Part shown: in pieces, positions 56,528 to 64,000 of the stretch
How positions within the stretch are numbered: the stretch's first letter is position 1
Layout: each line of letters starts with the position of its first letter
NCBI RefSeq assembly: GCF_000422665.1
Contig: NZ_AUGM01000013.1
Coordinates: 62,001 to 126,000, forward strand
Source: Ferrimonas senticii DSM 18821
GTDB taxonomy: Bacteria; Pseudomonadota; Gammaproteobacteria; Enterobacterales; Shewanellaceae
Length of the DNA: 64,000 nt
Direction of reading: 5' to 3'
Notes under the pieces: model-generated
Databases searched by the model: none
Told to the model about the DNA's origin: nothing
What the model saw: the letters and a program-made list of their open reading frames with translations, nothing else
Translations under genes and position numbers: made by a program

Positions 56528-56710
56528 GGCGTGCTGAAATAGCAGTCAATTTGCTTGTGCAATTGCCTAATTACCAGTCGTTTTGCAGTCAAGTGTGAGT
56601 TGGCTTGCGCCTTAGTGGAAAGTCGTTTGAATCTGGCAGCAGCTTGCGGTTAAATACCGCTGCTGCGCGCTGGGGTATTCCACGGTTAGCGTGTCGGCTT
56701 GCGTTGACAA

Positions 56711-56760
56711 ATACCCCACTGCTTTACTCGGATAAATACTTGACTGTTTTGGTCGGGTAT
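56711..56760 (+). promoter_or_regulatory. Two adjacent IscR type-1 operator sites upstream of iscR
   Basis: The proximal 25-bp site at 56,736-56,760 (ATACTTGACTG, then TTTTGGTCGGGTAT) matches the type-1 consensus well. A second site at 56,711-56,735 (ATACCCCACTG, then CTTTACTCGGATAA) matches with about five changes and abuts the first with no gap. [2Fe-2S]-IscR binding here would repress the operon when clusters are sufficient. The ATG follows 36 bp after the proximal site. Confidence 0.8.
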
Positions 56761-56796
56761 GTAGACTGAGGGCAGAAATTCCGAAGGAAACTGGCA

Positions 56797-57258
56797 ATGC
56801 GACTTACCTCTAAAGGCCGTTACGCGGTCACCGCAATTCTTGACGTTGCGCTGCATACCTTGCAAGGGCCGGTGCCACTGGCTGACATCTCCGAGCGTCA
56901 GGAGATATCGCTCTCCTACCTTGAGCAACTGTTTGCCAAGCTGCGTAAGCATGGACTGGTGTCCAGCGTTCGCGGTCCCGGTGGTGGTTACTTGCTTGGC
57001 AAACCAGCCGCCGAGATTTCGGTCGCAATGGTGGTGCATGCGGTTGATGAATCGGTCGATGCCACCCGCTGCCAAGGGCAGAGCAATTGCCAAGGCGGCG
57101 CTCGCTGTTTAACCCACTCATTGTGGGGCGACTTGAGTGACCGCATTGCCAGTTTTCTTGATGGCATCAGCCTTGCCGATCTGATGGAAGATCGACAAGT
57201 GAAAGTCGTTAGTCTGCGCCAAGAAAAAGCGCAGGTACGTAATCAGGCTCGCGCCTGA
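56797..57258 (+). CDS. iscR: Iron-sulfur cluster regulator IscR
   Basis: Rrf2-family regulator of 153 residues. The N-terminal wHTH ([20 protein letters not shown], then [31 protein letters not shown]) is near-identical to the family. Three Cys (about 92, 98 and 104) and a following His bind the [2Fe-2S] cluster. It is the first gene of the isc operon and controls it through the sites just upstream. Confidence 0.97.
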   Translation: MRLTSKGRYAVTAILDVALHTLQGPVPLADISERQEISLSYLEQLFAKLRKHGLVSSVRGPGGGYLLGKPAAEISVAMVVHAVDESVDATRCQGQSNCQGGARCLTHSLWGDLSDRIASFLDGISLADLMEDRQVKVVSLRQEKAQVRNQARA

Positions 57259-57313
57259 GTTCGACAGTAATTTTCGCCAGTACCATATTGACTGGCTCAG
57301 TATCGGAGAAGGT

Positions 57314-58528
57314 ATGAAGCTTCCCATCTATTTTGATTACTCTGCCACTACCCCGGTTGACCCTCGCGTTGCCGATGTAATGATGCAGCACCTGACCCTA
57401 GACGGTAACTTCGGTAACCCTGCTTCTCGCTCCCACCGTTTTGGTTGGCAAGCTGAAGAAGCGGTGGATATCGCTCGTACCCAAGTGGCAGAGCTTATCA
57501 ACGCCGATCACCGTGAGATCGTGTTCACCTCTGGTGCCACCGAGTCCAACAACTTGGCCATCAAAGGCGCTGCCCACTTCTACAGCAAGAAGGGCAAGCA
57601 CATCATCACCAGCAAAACCGAACACAAAGCGGTGCTGGATACCTGTCGTCAGCTGGAACGTGAAGGCTTTGAGGTAACTTACCTAGAGCCAGACGCAAAC
57701 GGCATCATCCCGCTATCTCGGTTTGAAGAGAACATGCGCGATGACACCGTGCTGGTGTCGATCATGCATGTTAACAACGAAATTGGTGTGATCCACGACA
57801 TCGCCGCCCTTGGTGAACTGTGCCGCAGCAAGAAAGTACTGCTGCACGTCGACGCCGCGCAATCTACCGGCAAATTGCCGCTGGATATGCAAACCATGAA
57901 GGTGGATCTGCTGTCGATCTCTGGCCACAAAATGTATGGCCCGAAAGGCATTGGTGCGCTGTACGTGCGTCGTAAGCCACGCATCCGCTTAGAAGCACAG
58001 ATGCACGGTGGCGGCCACGAGCGTGGCATGCGCTCCGGTACTCTGCCAACTCACCAGATTGCTGGTTTGGGTGAAGCTGCTCGCATCGCTAAAGAAGAGA
58101 TGGCGACTGAGCACGAGCGCGTATTGGCGCTGCGTGATCGTCTGTGGAACGGCATCAAAGGCATGGACGAGGTGTACCTCAACGGTGACGCTGAGCAACG
58201 CGTTGCTGGCAACCTGAACGTCAGCTTTAACTACGTTGAAGGCGAGTCACTGATCATGGCACTGAAAGATCTGGCGGTATCCTCGGGTTCAGCCTGTACC
58301 TCCGCCAGTTTGGAGCCAAGCTACGTGCTGCGTGCACTGGGCATGAGCGACGAGCTAGCGCACAGCTCTATCCGTTTCTCTGTCGGTCGTTTCACCACCG
58401 AAGCCGAAGTTGATCACGCCATCCACATCATCAACAACTCCATCGACAAGCTGCGCGAAATGTCGCCGCTGTGGGAGATGTTCAAAGATGGCATCGATCT
58501 GAACTCCGTTGAGTGGGCTGCCCACTAA
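57314..58528 (+). CDS. iscS: Cysteine desulfurase IscS
   Basis: 404 residues. This PLP enzyme supplies sulfur from cysteine for clusters and tRNA thiolation. PLP-Lys is in [12 protein letters not shown], and the active-site Cys is in [17 protein letters not shown] near residue 328. The N-terminus [20 protein letters not shown] is standard. GGAG lies before the ATG. It is 55 bp after iscR in the same operon. Confidence 0.98.
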   Translation: MKLPIYFDYSATTPVDPRVADVMMQHLTLDGNFGNPASRSHRFGWQAEEAVDIARTQVAELINADHREIVFTSGATESNNLAIKGAAHFYSKKGKHIITSKTEHKAVLDTCRQLEREGFEVTYLEPDANGIIPLSRFEENMRDDTVLVSIMHVNNEIGVIHDIAALGELCRSKKVLLHVDAAQSTGKLPLDMQTMKVDLLSISGHKMYGPKGIGALYVRRKPRIRLEAQMHGGGHERGMRSGTLPTHQIAGLGEAARIAKEEMATEHERVLALRDRLWNGIKGMDEVYLNGDAEQRVAGNLNVSFNYVEGESLIMALKDLAVSSGSACTSASLEPSYVLRALGMSDELAHSSIRFSVGRFTTEAEVDHAIHIINNSIDKLREMSPLWEMFKDGIDLNSVEWAAH

Positions 58529-58601
58529 TCATTCTTCTCAAGCGCTGGCCCTGAGCTGGCGCTATAAGTCCCCCAATTAGGGGCAAATTGGAGCTAGTAC
58601 C

Positions 58602-58985
58602 ATGGCTTACAGTGAAAAAGTAATCGACCATTACGAGAACCCGCGTAACGTAGGTTCTTTCGACAAGAACGATCCAAGCGTAGCGACCGGTATGGTTGGC
58701 GCTCCAGCCTGTGGCGACGTAATGAAGCTGCAACTGAAGATCAATGACAACGGCGTTATTGAAGACGCCAAGTTCAAAACCTACGGCTGTGGCTCTGCCA
58801 TCGCTTCTAGCTCACTGGTGACCGAGTGGGTTAAAGGTAAAACTTTGGACGAAGCGGCGGCGATCAAAAACACCGACATCGCCGACGAGTTGGCGCTGCC
58901 ACCGGTAAAAATTCACTGCTCTATCTTGGCTGAAGACGCCATCAAAGCAGCGATCAGCGACTACCACAGCAAGCAAGCGAAGTAA
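58602..58985 (+). CDS. iscU: Iron-sulfur cluster scaffold IscU
   Basis: 127 residues. The three scaffold Cys are in [11 protein letters not shown] (with the regulatory Asp after it), [12 protein letters not shown] and [12 protein letters not shown]. The HscA-binding LPPVK motif is present as ALPPVKIHC. It is 73 bp after iscS. A small CCCC/GGGG hairpin lies in that gap, where processing of the isc mRNA is known in E. coli. Confidence 0.98.
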   Translation: MAYSEKVIDHYENPRNVGSFDKNDPSVATGMVGAPACGDVMKLQLKINDNGVIEDAKFKTYGCGSAIASSSLVTEWVKGKTLDEAAAIKNTDIADELALPPVKIHCSILAEDAIKAAISDYHSKQAK

Positions 58986-58996
58986 TTGGGGTTGTA

Positions 58997-59320
58997 ATGT
59001 CCATTACCTTGACCGAAGCCGCTGCTGAGCGCGTCAAAAGTTACTTGGCTAACCGTGGCAAAGGCCTTGGCCTGCGTCTGGGCCTGAAGACCTCTGGTTG
59101 CTCGGGTTTGGCCTATGTGCTGGAGTTCGTTGATGAACTGCAGCCAGGTGACGAAGTATTTGAGCAACTGGGCGTGAATATCATCATTGACGCCAAAAGC
59201 ATGATCTACCTAGATGGATTGCAGGTCGACTTCGTCAAGGAAGGGCTGAACGAAGGCTTCAAGTTCGAAAACCCAAACGCGCAAGGCGAATGTGGTTGCG
59301 GCGAAAGCTTTACCGTTTAA
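58997..59320 (+). CDS. iscA: Iron-sulfur assembly protein IscA
   Basis: A-type carrier of 107 residues. The three conserved Cys are present ([13 protein letters not shown] and GECGCGESF). It transfers clusters to target apoproteins, chiefly [4Fe-4S] enzymes. It sits between iscU and hscB with 10-12 bp gaps. Confidence 0.97.
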   Translation: MSITLTEAAAERVKSYLANRGKGLGLRLGLKTSGCSGLAYVLEFVDELQPGDEVFEQLGVNIIIDAKSMIYLDGLQVDFVKEGLNEGFKFENPNAQGECGCGESFTV

Positions 59321-59329
59321 GGACCGCCG

Positions 59330-59845
59330 ATGAACTACTTCGAACTGTTTGCGCTGCCGCAAGGGTTTGAACTGGATACCACTGCTCTTGCAACGCGCTA
59401 CCGCGATCTGCAACGAGCAGTGCATCCCGATAACTTTGCCGCCGGCAGTGATCGGGAACGGTTGATGGCGGTGCAAAAGACCGCCGAAGTCAACGACGCC
59501 TACCAAACTCTAAAATCCCCTTTGGGTCGTGCCGAATACCTGCTGCGCTTAAATGGCGTAGAGCTTCGGGGCGAAACCACCACCATCAAAGATCCCCTGT
59601 TCCTGATGCAACAGATCGAACTGCGCGAAGCGCTGGAAGAGTTGGCGGATGCCGCCGATCCTTTCGAAGCGGCGATGGCGCTTGAACAGCAATTCAGTGA
59701 ACTGAAACAGCAGATGATGACCAGCCTTAAGGCTGAGCTCGTGGACGCCCAGTGGCTGCAAGCCGCTGACAGCGTGCGCAAGCTAAAGTTTATCGACAAG
59801 CTGGAACAGGAATTGGCCCTGCAGGAAGAGCAGTGGCAGTTGTAA
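59330..59845 (+). CDS. hscB: Co-chaperone HscB (Hsc20)
   Basis: 171 residues. The N-terminal J domain has [20 protein letters not shown] and the HPD motif in RAVHPDNFA (about 31-33). The C-terminal helices bind IscU. It stimulates the ATPase of HscA encoded just downstream. Length and order are those of the standard isc operon. Confidence 0.97.
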   Translation: MNYFELFALPQGFELDTTALATRYRDLQRAVHPDNFAAGSDRERLMAVQKTAEVNDAYQTLKSPLGRAEYLLRLNGVELRGETTTIKDPLFLMQQIELREALEELADAADPFEAAMALEQQFSELKQQMMTSLKAELVDAQWLQAADSVRKLKFIDKLEQELALQEEQWQL

Positions 59846-59864
59846 CTATCGGATAATTAAGCAA

Positions 59865-61715
59865 ATGGCATTATTGCAGATCGCCGAACCCGGCCAGATG
59901 GCGGCGCCGCACCAGCACAAACTGGCGGTGGGCATCGATTTGGGTACCACCAACTCACTGGTTGCTGCGGTGCGCAGCGGCCAAGCGCAGACTTTGCCGG
60001 ACATCGATGGTCGTCATCGAATGCCATCGGTGGTGCGCTATTTGGAACAGGGCGTGGCGGTCGGCCATGATGCCAAAGCTGAGGCGACTGCGGATCCACG
60101 CAATACCATCGTTTCAGTCAAACGCTTTTTGGGTCGTTCGTTGGCGGATGTCAGCGCTCGTTACCCGCAGCACCCTTATGAACTGGCGGCCTCCGCTAAC
60201 GGTTTGCCGCTGTTCGCCACTCGCCAAGGCAATAAGAATGCCATTGAAGTTTCTGCCGAGGTGTTGCGTCCGTTGATCACTCGTGCTGAGGAAACCTTGG
60301 GCGGTGATTTAAGCGGTGCGGTGATCACCGTGCCAGCCTACTTTGATGACGCCCAGCGTCAGGGCACCAAAGACGCCGCTGAAATGCTGGGCATCAAGGT
60401 GCTGCGACTGCTAAACGAGCCAACCGCAGCGGCCATCGCTTACGGTTTGGATAGCGGCCAAGAGGGTGAGATCGCCGTTTACGACTTGGGCGGCGGCACC
60501 TTTGATATCTCTATTTTGCGTCTCAACAAAGGCGTGTTTGAAGTGCTGGCTACCGGCGGCGACAGCGCCCTTGGTGGCGATGACTTCGATCACCTGTTGG
60601 CGCAACATCTGGTTAAGCTCTCCGGCGTTGATGCCAGCGAGCCAAGCATGCAGCGGGCGCTGATGACCGAAGCGTGTCGCATTAAAGAAGCCTTGACCGA
60701 CAGCGATCTTGTTGCTGCGGCGATTGGCGATTGGCACGGTGAGATCAGCCGTGACACCTTCGATGCGCTGGTATCGCCGCTGATCAAACGCACCTTGATG
60801 GCTTGCCGTCGCAGCCTGAAAGACGCGGGTATCAGCATCAACGACATTCAAGAAGTGGTGATGGTTGGCGGTTCCACCCGGGTACCGGCAGTGCGTGAGC
60901 AGATCGGAACCTTCTTCCAACGCCAGCCGCTGACCTCAATCGATCCAGATCGAGTGGTGGCCATCGGTGCCGCCATTCAAGCGGACATTCTGGTCGGCAA
61001 CAAGCCGGATTCTGACATGCTGCTGCTGGACGTGCTGCCGCTGTCACTGGGCCTGGAGACCATGGGCGGTTTGAGCGAAAAAGTGGTGCCACGCAACACC
61101 ACCATTCCAGTGGCGCGCGCCCAAGAATTTACCACCTACAAGGATGGCCAAAGCGCGATGGCCATTCATGTGGTTCAAGGTGAGCGCGAGATGGTTGCTG
61201 ATTGTCGCTCGCTGGCCCGCTTTGAACTGCGCGGCATTCCACCGATGGCCGCTGGCACCGCAGTTATTCGCGTGACGTTCCAAGTGGATGCAGATGGCTT
61301 GCTGAGTGTTAAAGCGGAAGAGAAAACCTCTGGTATTGCCGCTGAAGTGCAGGTCAAGCCATCCTTTGGCCTGAGCGATGATGAAGTCACCAAGATGTTG
61401 GTGGATTCGATGACCCACGCGAAAGAGGACATCAGCAAGCGGATGGTGACCGAGCAGCGCATCGAGGCCGGCCGTGTGATTGAAAGCTTAACCAAAGCAC
61501 TGGAAGCCGATGGTGCGGTATTATTAGCACCAGCAGCACAGCAAGCGCTGATGCAACAGATGCAGGATCTGGCCAAACTTGCCGAAGGCGAGGATGGCGA
61601 GGCGATCAAACAAGGCATCGATGCACTGGATAACGCCAGTGCGGAATTTGCCGCATTGCGGATGGATCTGTCGATCCGCCGCGCATTGTCCGGTCAATCG
61701 GTCGATAAGGTTTAG
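59865..61715 (+). CDS. hscA: Hsp70 chaperone HscA of the ISC system
   Basis: 616 residues. The ATPase motifs are [26 protein letters not shown] and [11 protein letters not shown]. The linker [17 protein letters not shown] and a full substrate domain with lid are present, unlike in the short Hsp70 at 22,456. With HscB it releases the cluster from IscU. The ATG lies 19 bp after the hscB stop with a weak ribosome site. Confidence 0.97.
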   Translation: MALLQIAEPGQMAAPHQHKLAVGIDLGTTNSLVAAVRSGQAQTLPDIDGRHRMPSVVRYLEQGVAVGHDAKAEATADPRNTIVSVKRFLGRSLADVSARYPQHPYELAASANGLPLFATRQGNKNAIEVSAEVLRPLITRAEETLGGDLSGAVITVPAYFDDAQRQGTKDAAEMLGIKVLRLLNEPTAAAIAYGLDSGQEGEIAVYDLGGGTFDISILRLNKGVFEVLATGGDSALGGDDFDHLLAQHLVKLSGVDASEPSMQRALMTEACRIKEALTDSDLVAAAIGDWHGEISRDTFDALVSPLIKRTLMACRRSLKDAGISINDIQEVVMVGGSTRVPAVREQIGTFFQRQPLTSIDPDRVVAIGAAIQADILVGNKPDSDMLLLDVLPLSLGLETMGGLSEKVVPRNTTIPVARAQEFTTYKDGQSAMAIHVVQGEREMVADCRSLARFELRGIPPMAAGTAVIRVTFQVDADGLLSVKAEEKTSGIAAEVQVKPSFGLSDDEVTKMLVDSMTHAKEDISKRMVTEQRIEAGRVIESLTKALEADGAVLLAPAAQQALMQQMQDLAKLAEGEDGEAIKQGIDALDNASAEFAALRMDLSIRRALSGQSVDKV

Positions 61716-61725
61716 GAACACGAAG

Positions 61726-62067
61726 ATGCCAAAGATTGTATTTTTGCCGCACCACGAATTGTGCCCAGAGGGCATCGAGGTTGAGGCCCAAGACGGCGAG
61801 TTTATTCTGGATGTGGCGCTGCGTGCCGGCATTCACATCGAACACGCCTGTGAGAAATCCTGCGCGTGTACTACTTGTCATGTAGTGGTTCGCGACGGTT
61901 TTGATTCGCTGGAAGAGAGCGACGAACTGGAAGATGACATGCTGGATAAAGCGTGGGGTCTGGAGCCAGAGTCGCGCTTGTCTTGCCAAGCCAAGGTCAA
62001 TGGCGCTGACTTGATTGTCGATATTCCGCGCTACACCGTCAATCAAGTTTCCGAAGGCCATCACTAA
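61726..62067 (+). CDS. fdx: [2Fe-2S] ferredoxin of the ISC system
   Basis: 113 residues, adrenodoxin-type. Cluster ligands are CEKSCACTTCHVVV and the distal Cys in SRLSCQAKV. It supplies electrons for cluster assembly on IscU. The frame opens far upstream inside hscA, but MPKIVFLPHHELCPEG after the hscA stop, with an AGGA site, is the right start. Confidence 0.97.
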   Translation: MPKIVFLPHHELCPEGIEVEAQDGEFILDVALRAGIHIEHACEKSCACTTCHVVVRDGFDSLEESDELEDDMLDKAWGLEPESRLSCQAKVNGADLIVDIPRYTVNQVSEGHH

Positions 62068-62075
62068 GCCTTGAG

Positions 62076-62112
62076 AAAACCGCTTCGTCCCCTGGATTGA
62101 AGCGGTTTTTTG
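62076..62112 (+). terminator. Terminator between fdx and iscX
   Basis: AAAACCGCTTC and GAAGCGGTTTT form an 11-bp stem with a 12-base loop and two more T after it. iscX may thus be expressed at a lower level than the rest of the operon. Confidence 0.85.
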
Positions 62113-62139
62113 TTATTAGTCATCAGCCAAGGAGGCAAC

Positions 62140-62337
62140 ATGGGTCTGAAATGGGTCGATGTCACTGATATTGCGATAGAGCTGTCCGAGCAACACCCGC
62201 AGGTGGATCCGCAGCAACTGCGCTTTACCGATTTGCGCCAGTGGGTACTGGAGCTTGAGCAGTTTGATGATGCCCCTGAGCACTGCGGTGAGCGGGTGCT
62301 GGAAGCGATTCAGCAAGCATGGATAGATGAGATGTAG
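62140..62337 (+). CDS. iscX: ISC accessory protein IscX
   Basis: 65 residues, MGLKWVDVTDIAIELSEQHP, then FTDLRQWVLELEQFDD and the acidic end EAIQQAWIDEM, all typical of IscX (YfhJ). It binds IscS and iron and tunes cluster assembly. AAGGAGG lies 5 bp before this ATG, so the ten upstream open codons are not used. Confidence 0.95.
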   Translation: MGLKWVDVTDIAIELSEQHPQVDPQQLRFTDLRQWVLELEQFDDAPEHCGERVLEAIQQAWIDEM

Positions 62338-62363
62338 CGCTTGGGCGATATGCTCGATAGCAC

Positions 62364-62401
62364 AATGCCGCAGATCTTACGATCTGCGGCATTGTTGTTT
62401 T
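62364..62401 (+). terminator. Terminator of the isc operon after iscX
   Basis: AATGCCGCAGATC and GATCTGCGGCATT form a perfect 13-bp stem around TTAC, followed by GTTGTTTTT. Confidence 0.9.
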
Positions 62402-62420
62402 TGTGGTTCAGTAAGAATAA

Positions 62421-62798
62421 TTAGTTCAGTGCCGCGTAGCTGCCGGTGCCAACCGAGCTAACAAAGCTTTTGGCCATTAGCCGCATCGCTTGGTCATAGT
62501 GGCCGGCATTGGCGGCGAGATGCTGCTGTCGAGTCAACGTCTGGGCGTGGATAAGCGCTGCCGCGGCACTGAAGTCGTGCAGCAGTGAATCTAATGTCGC
62601 AGCTTGAGTCGGCGGGGTAGGGCGATTGCCGCTAAACAGCAACGGATTTTGGCTAGATTGGGCATGTAGCATCCCTCGTAGACTGTGTAGGGAATCACCA
62701 TGCTGAGCGGCCACTGTGTTGGTTTCTGGTAAGGCGGTTAGCACCATAATGCCAATGATCAGAAGCGCCAACGGCAGTCGACGATTGCTTTGCCACAT
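62421..62798 (-). CDS. Small exported protein of unknown function
   Basis: 125 residues, not recognised. A signal peptide is likely (RRLPLALLIIGIMVLTALPETNTVAA). The mature part is Ala/Gln/His-rich and helical (HDFSAAAALIHAQTLTRQQHLAANAGHYDQAMRLMAKSFV) with no Cys. GAGGTAG precedes the ATG. It lies alone between the isc operon and uvrB. Confidence 0.6.
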   Translation of the reverse strand: MWQSNRRLPLALLIIGIMVLTALPETNTVAAQHGDSLHSLRGMLHAQSSQNPLLFSGNRPTPPTQAATLDSLLHDFSAAAALIHAQTLTRQQHLAANAGHYDQAMRLMAKSFVSSVGTGSYAALN

Positions 62799-62899
62799 TA
62801 TCTACCTCAACACTCAAATAAAAAATCGCGAGTTAGACAGAGTGTAGGCTCTGGCTAACTCGCCGTCGGTTGCGGTTGTGTGCAGATATGTCGTGGGGG

Positions 62900-64000
62900 C
62901 TAACCCACCAGTTTAAGGCGCAGCTCGGTAATCTGATCGCGGGTCGCTGCCGCTTCTTCGAACTCCAGATCTTGCGCGTGCTGCAACATCTTTTTCTCCA
63001 GCGCGGCGATCTCTTTCGCCAACTGTTTCGGATCGACCGCTTGATAACTCGCCATTGGCTCCGCCGCTTGGCGCAGGTTACTGCCGGGACGAACGCTTTT
63101 CCCTTTGCCTTTTTTACTGCCGCCCAAGTCCATCACATCGGCGACCTTCTTGATTAAGTCTTTCGGCACAATGCCATGTTCTTGGTTAAACGCTTGCTGC
63201 TTGGCACGACGACGTTCGGTTTCATCGATGGCGCGGCGCATTGAACCGGTAATGGTATCGCCGTACAGAATCGCTTTGCCTTTGGTATTGCGGGCGGCCC
63301 GGCCGATGGTTTGAATAAGCGAGCGATCGGAACGCAAGAACCCCTCTTTGTCGGCATCGAGGATCGCCACCAACGACACCTCTGGCATATCCAGCCCTTC
63401 TCGCAGTAAGTTAATCCCTACCAGCACATCAAATTCACCCAAACGCAGATCGCGGATGATCTCACTGCGTTCGACGGTGTCGATGTCACTGTGCAGATAG
63501 CGCACCCGCACGCCGTGCTCATCCAAGTATTCGGTTAAGTCTTCCGCCATCCGCTTGGTTAGAGTGGTCACCAATACCCGCTCGGATTGCTCGACCCGCA
63601 GGCGTATTTCCGACAGCAGATCGTCCACCTGGGTAGCCACAGGCCGCACTTCAATCTCAGGGTCAAGTAGACCGGTGGGGCGCACTACCTGCTCTACCAC
63701 TTCGCCATCGGACTTCTCTAACTCATATTTCGCTGGGGTGGCCGAAACGTAAATGGTTTGCGGTGCAATGGATTCAAACTCTTCAAACTTGAGTGGCCTA
63801 TTGTCCATCGCTGACGGCAAGCGGAAACCATACTCCACCAGCGTCTCTTTACGGCTGCGATCGCCTTTGTACATCGCCCCAATTTGCGGCACGGTGACGT
63901 GGGATTCGTCCAAAATCAGCAAACCGTCGTCCGGCAGGTAATCCAACAAGGTCGGCGGAGGCTCGCCGGGGGCGCGACCAGACAGATAGCGCGAATAGTT
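62900..64000 (-). CDS. uvrB: Excinuclease ABC subunit UvrB (3' part)
   Basis: 366 codons are in the window and the N-terminal half lies beyond the right edge. Present are [23 protein letters not shown], the helicase motifs [59 protein letters not shown] and QTIGRAARN. The C-terminal UVR domain that binds UvrC ([24 protein letters not shown]) is also present. It is the damage-verification subunit of nucleotide excision repair. Confidence 0.98.
   Translation of the reverse strand, partial: NYSRYLSGRAPGEPPPTLLDYLPDDGLLILDESHVTVPQIGAMYKGDRSRKETLVEYGFRLPSAMDNRPLKFEEFESIAPQTIYVSATPAKYELEKSDGEVVEQVVRPTGLLDPEIEVRPVATQVDDLLSEIRLRVEQSERVLVTTLTKRMAEDLTEYLDEHGVRVRYLHSDIDTVERSEIIRDLRLGEFDVLVGINLLREGLDMPEVSLVAILDADKEGFLRSDRSLIQTIGRAARNTKGKAILYGDTITGSMRRAIDETERRRAKQQAFNQEHGIVPKDLIKKVADVMDLGGSKKGKGKSVRPGSNLRQAAEPMASYQAVDPKQLAKEIAALEKKMLQHAQDLEFEEAAATRDQITELRLKLVG

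Noticed and set aside
58529..58601. Terminator between iscS and iscU
   Set aside because: The CCCC/GGGG hairpin is only 4 bp and no T-run follows, so it is unlikely to end transcription.

Overview
The window is about 64 kb of a gammaproteobacterial chromosome with a moderately high G+C content. The gene orders cheR-flgBCDEFGHIJKL, yejM-yejL/yejK, dnaX-ybaB-recR-htpG and suhB/trmJ-iscRSUA-hscBA-fdx-iscX, together with YecH, PsiE and DUF3718-type proteins, point to the Shewanella/Ferrimonas side of the Alteromonadales. That placement is inferred from gene content and order only. No rRNA operon, phage, complete IS element or CRISPR array was seen.

Positions 1-11,040 hold the end of cheR and a complete rod/hook/hook-filament-junction cluster (flgB to flgL). 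It has two near-perfect sigma-54 (-24/-12) promoters, one before flgB and one before flgF. Positions 11,041-16,134 hold three tandem membrane-bound diguanylate cyclases, two of them close duplicates. Then come a SulP transporter, a patatin-like phospholipase and a small Cys-containing protein.

Positions 19,583-28,297 are the most unusual part. They contain a kinase-fold protein with intact catalytic motifs, a Gln-rich membrane protein that looks like a dynamin-type GTPase without its P-loop, and an Hsp70 relative with a short C-terminal part. Facing these is an operon for a huge Ala/Gln/Ser coiled-coil protein and a membrane pseudokinase with a J-domain-like N-terminus. I know no named system with this make-up and propose it as a candidate undescribed Hsp70-centred membrane complex.

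Positions 28,478-34,648 are a sugar ABC importer (binding protein, ATPase, two permeases) with an FGGY pentulose kinase. A 470-bp leader upstream carries paired palindromes. A tRNA-Pro(GGG) follows, then yejM, yejL, yejK and a YjiH-type membrane protein.

Positions 40,243-47,592 hold dnaX-ybaB-recR, a frameshifted regulator remnant, htpG with a textbook sigma-32 promoter, and a YbbN/CnoX co-chaperone. An 860-bp gene-free stretch follows, with palindromes and an imperfect terminal inverted repeat (possible MITE-like element). Next is a pyruvate/peptide-type CstA transporter with a four-box BtsR-like operator array, an ihfA-like gene and the btsR/btsS two-component pair that probably controls it.

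Positions 53,023-62,337 hold yecH, psiE, two small envelope proteins, suhB, trmJ and the whole ISC iron-sulfur cluster assembly operon with two adjacent IscR-type sites. The window ends in a small secreted protein and the 3' part of uvrB.
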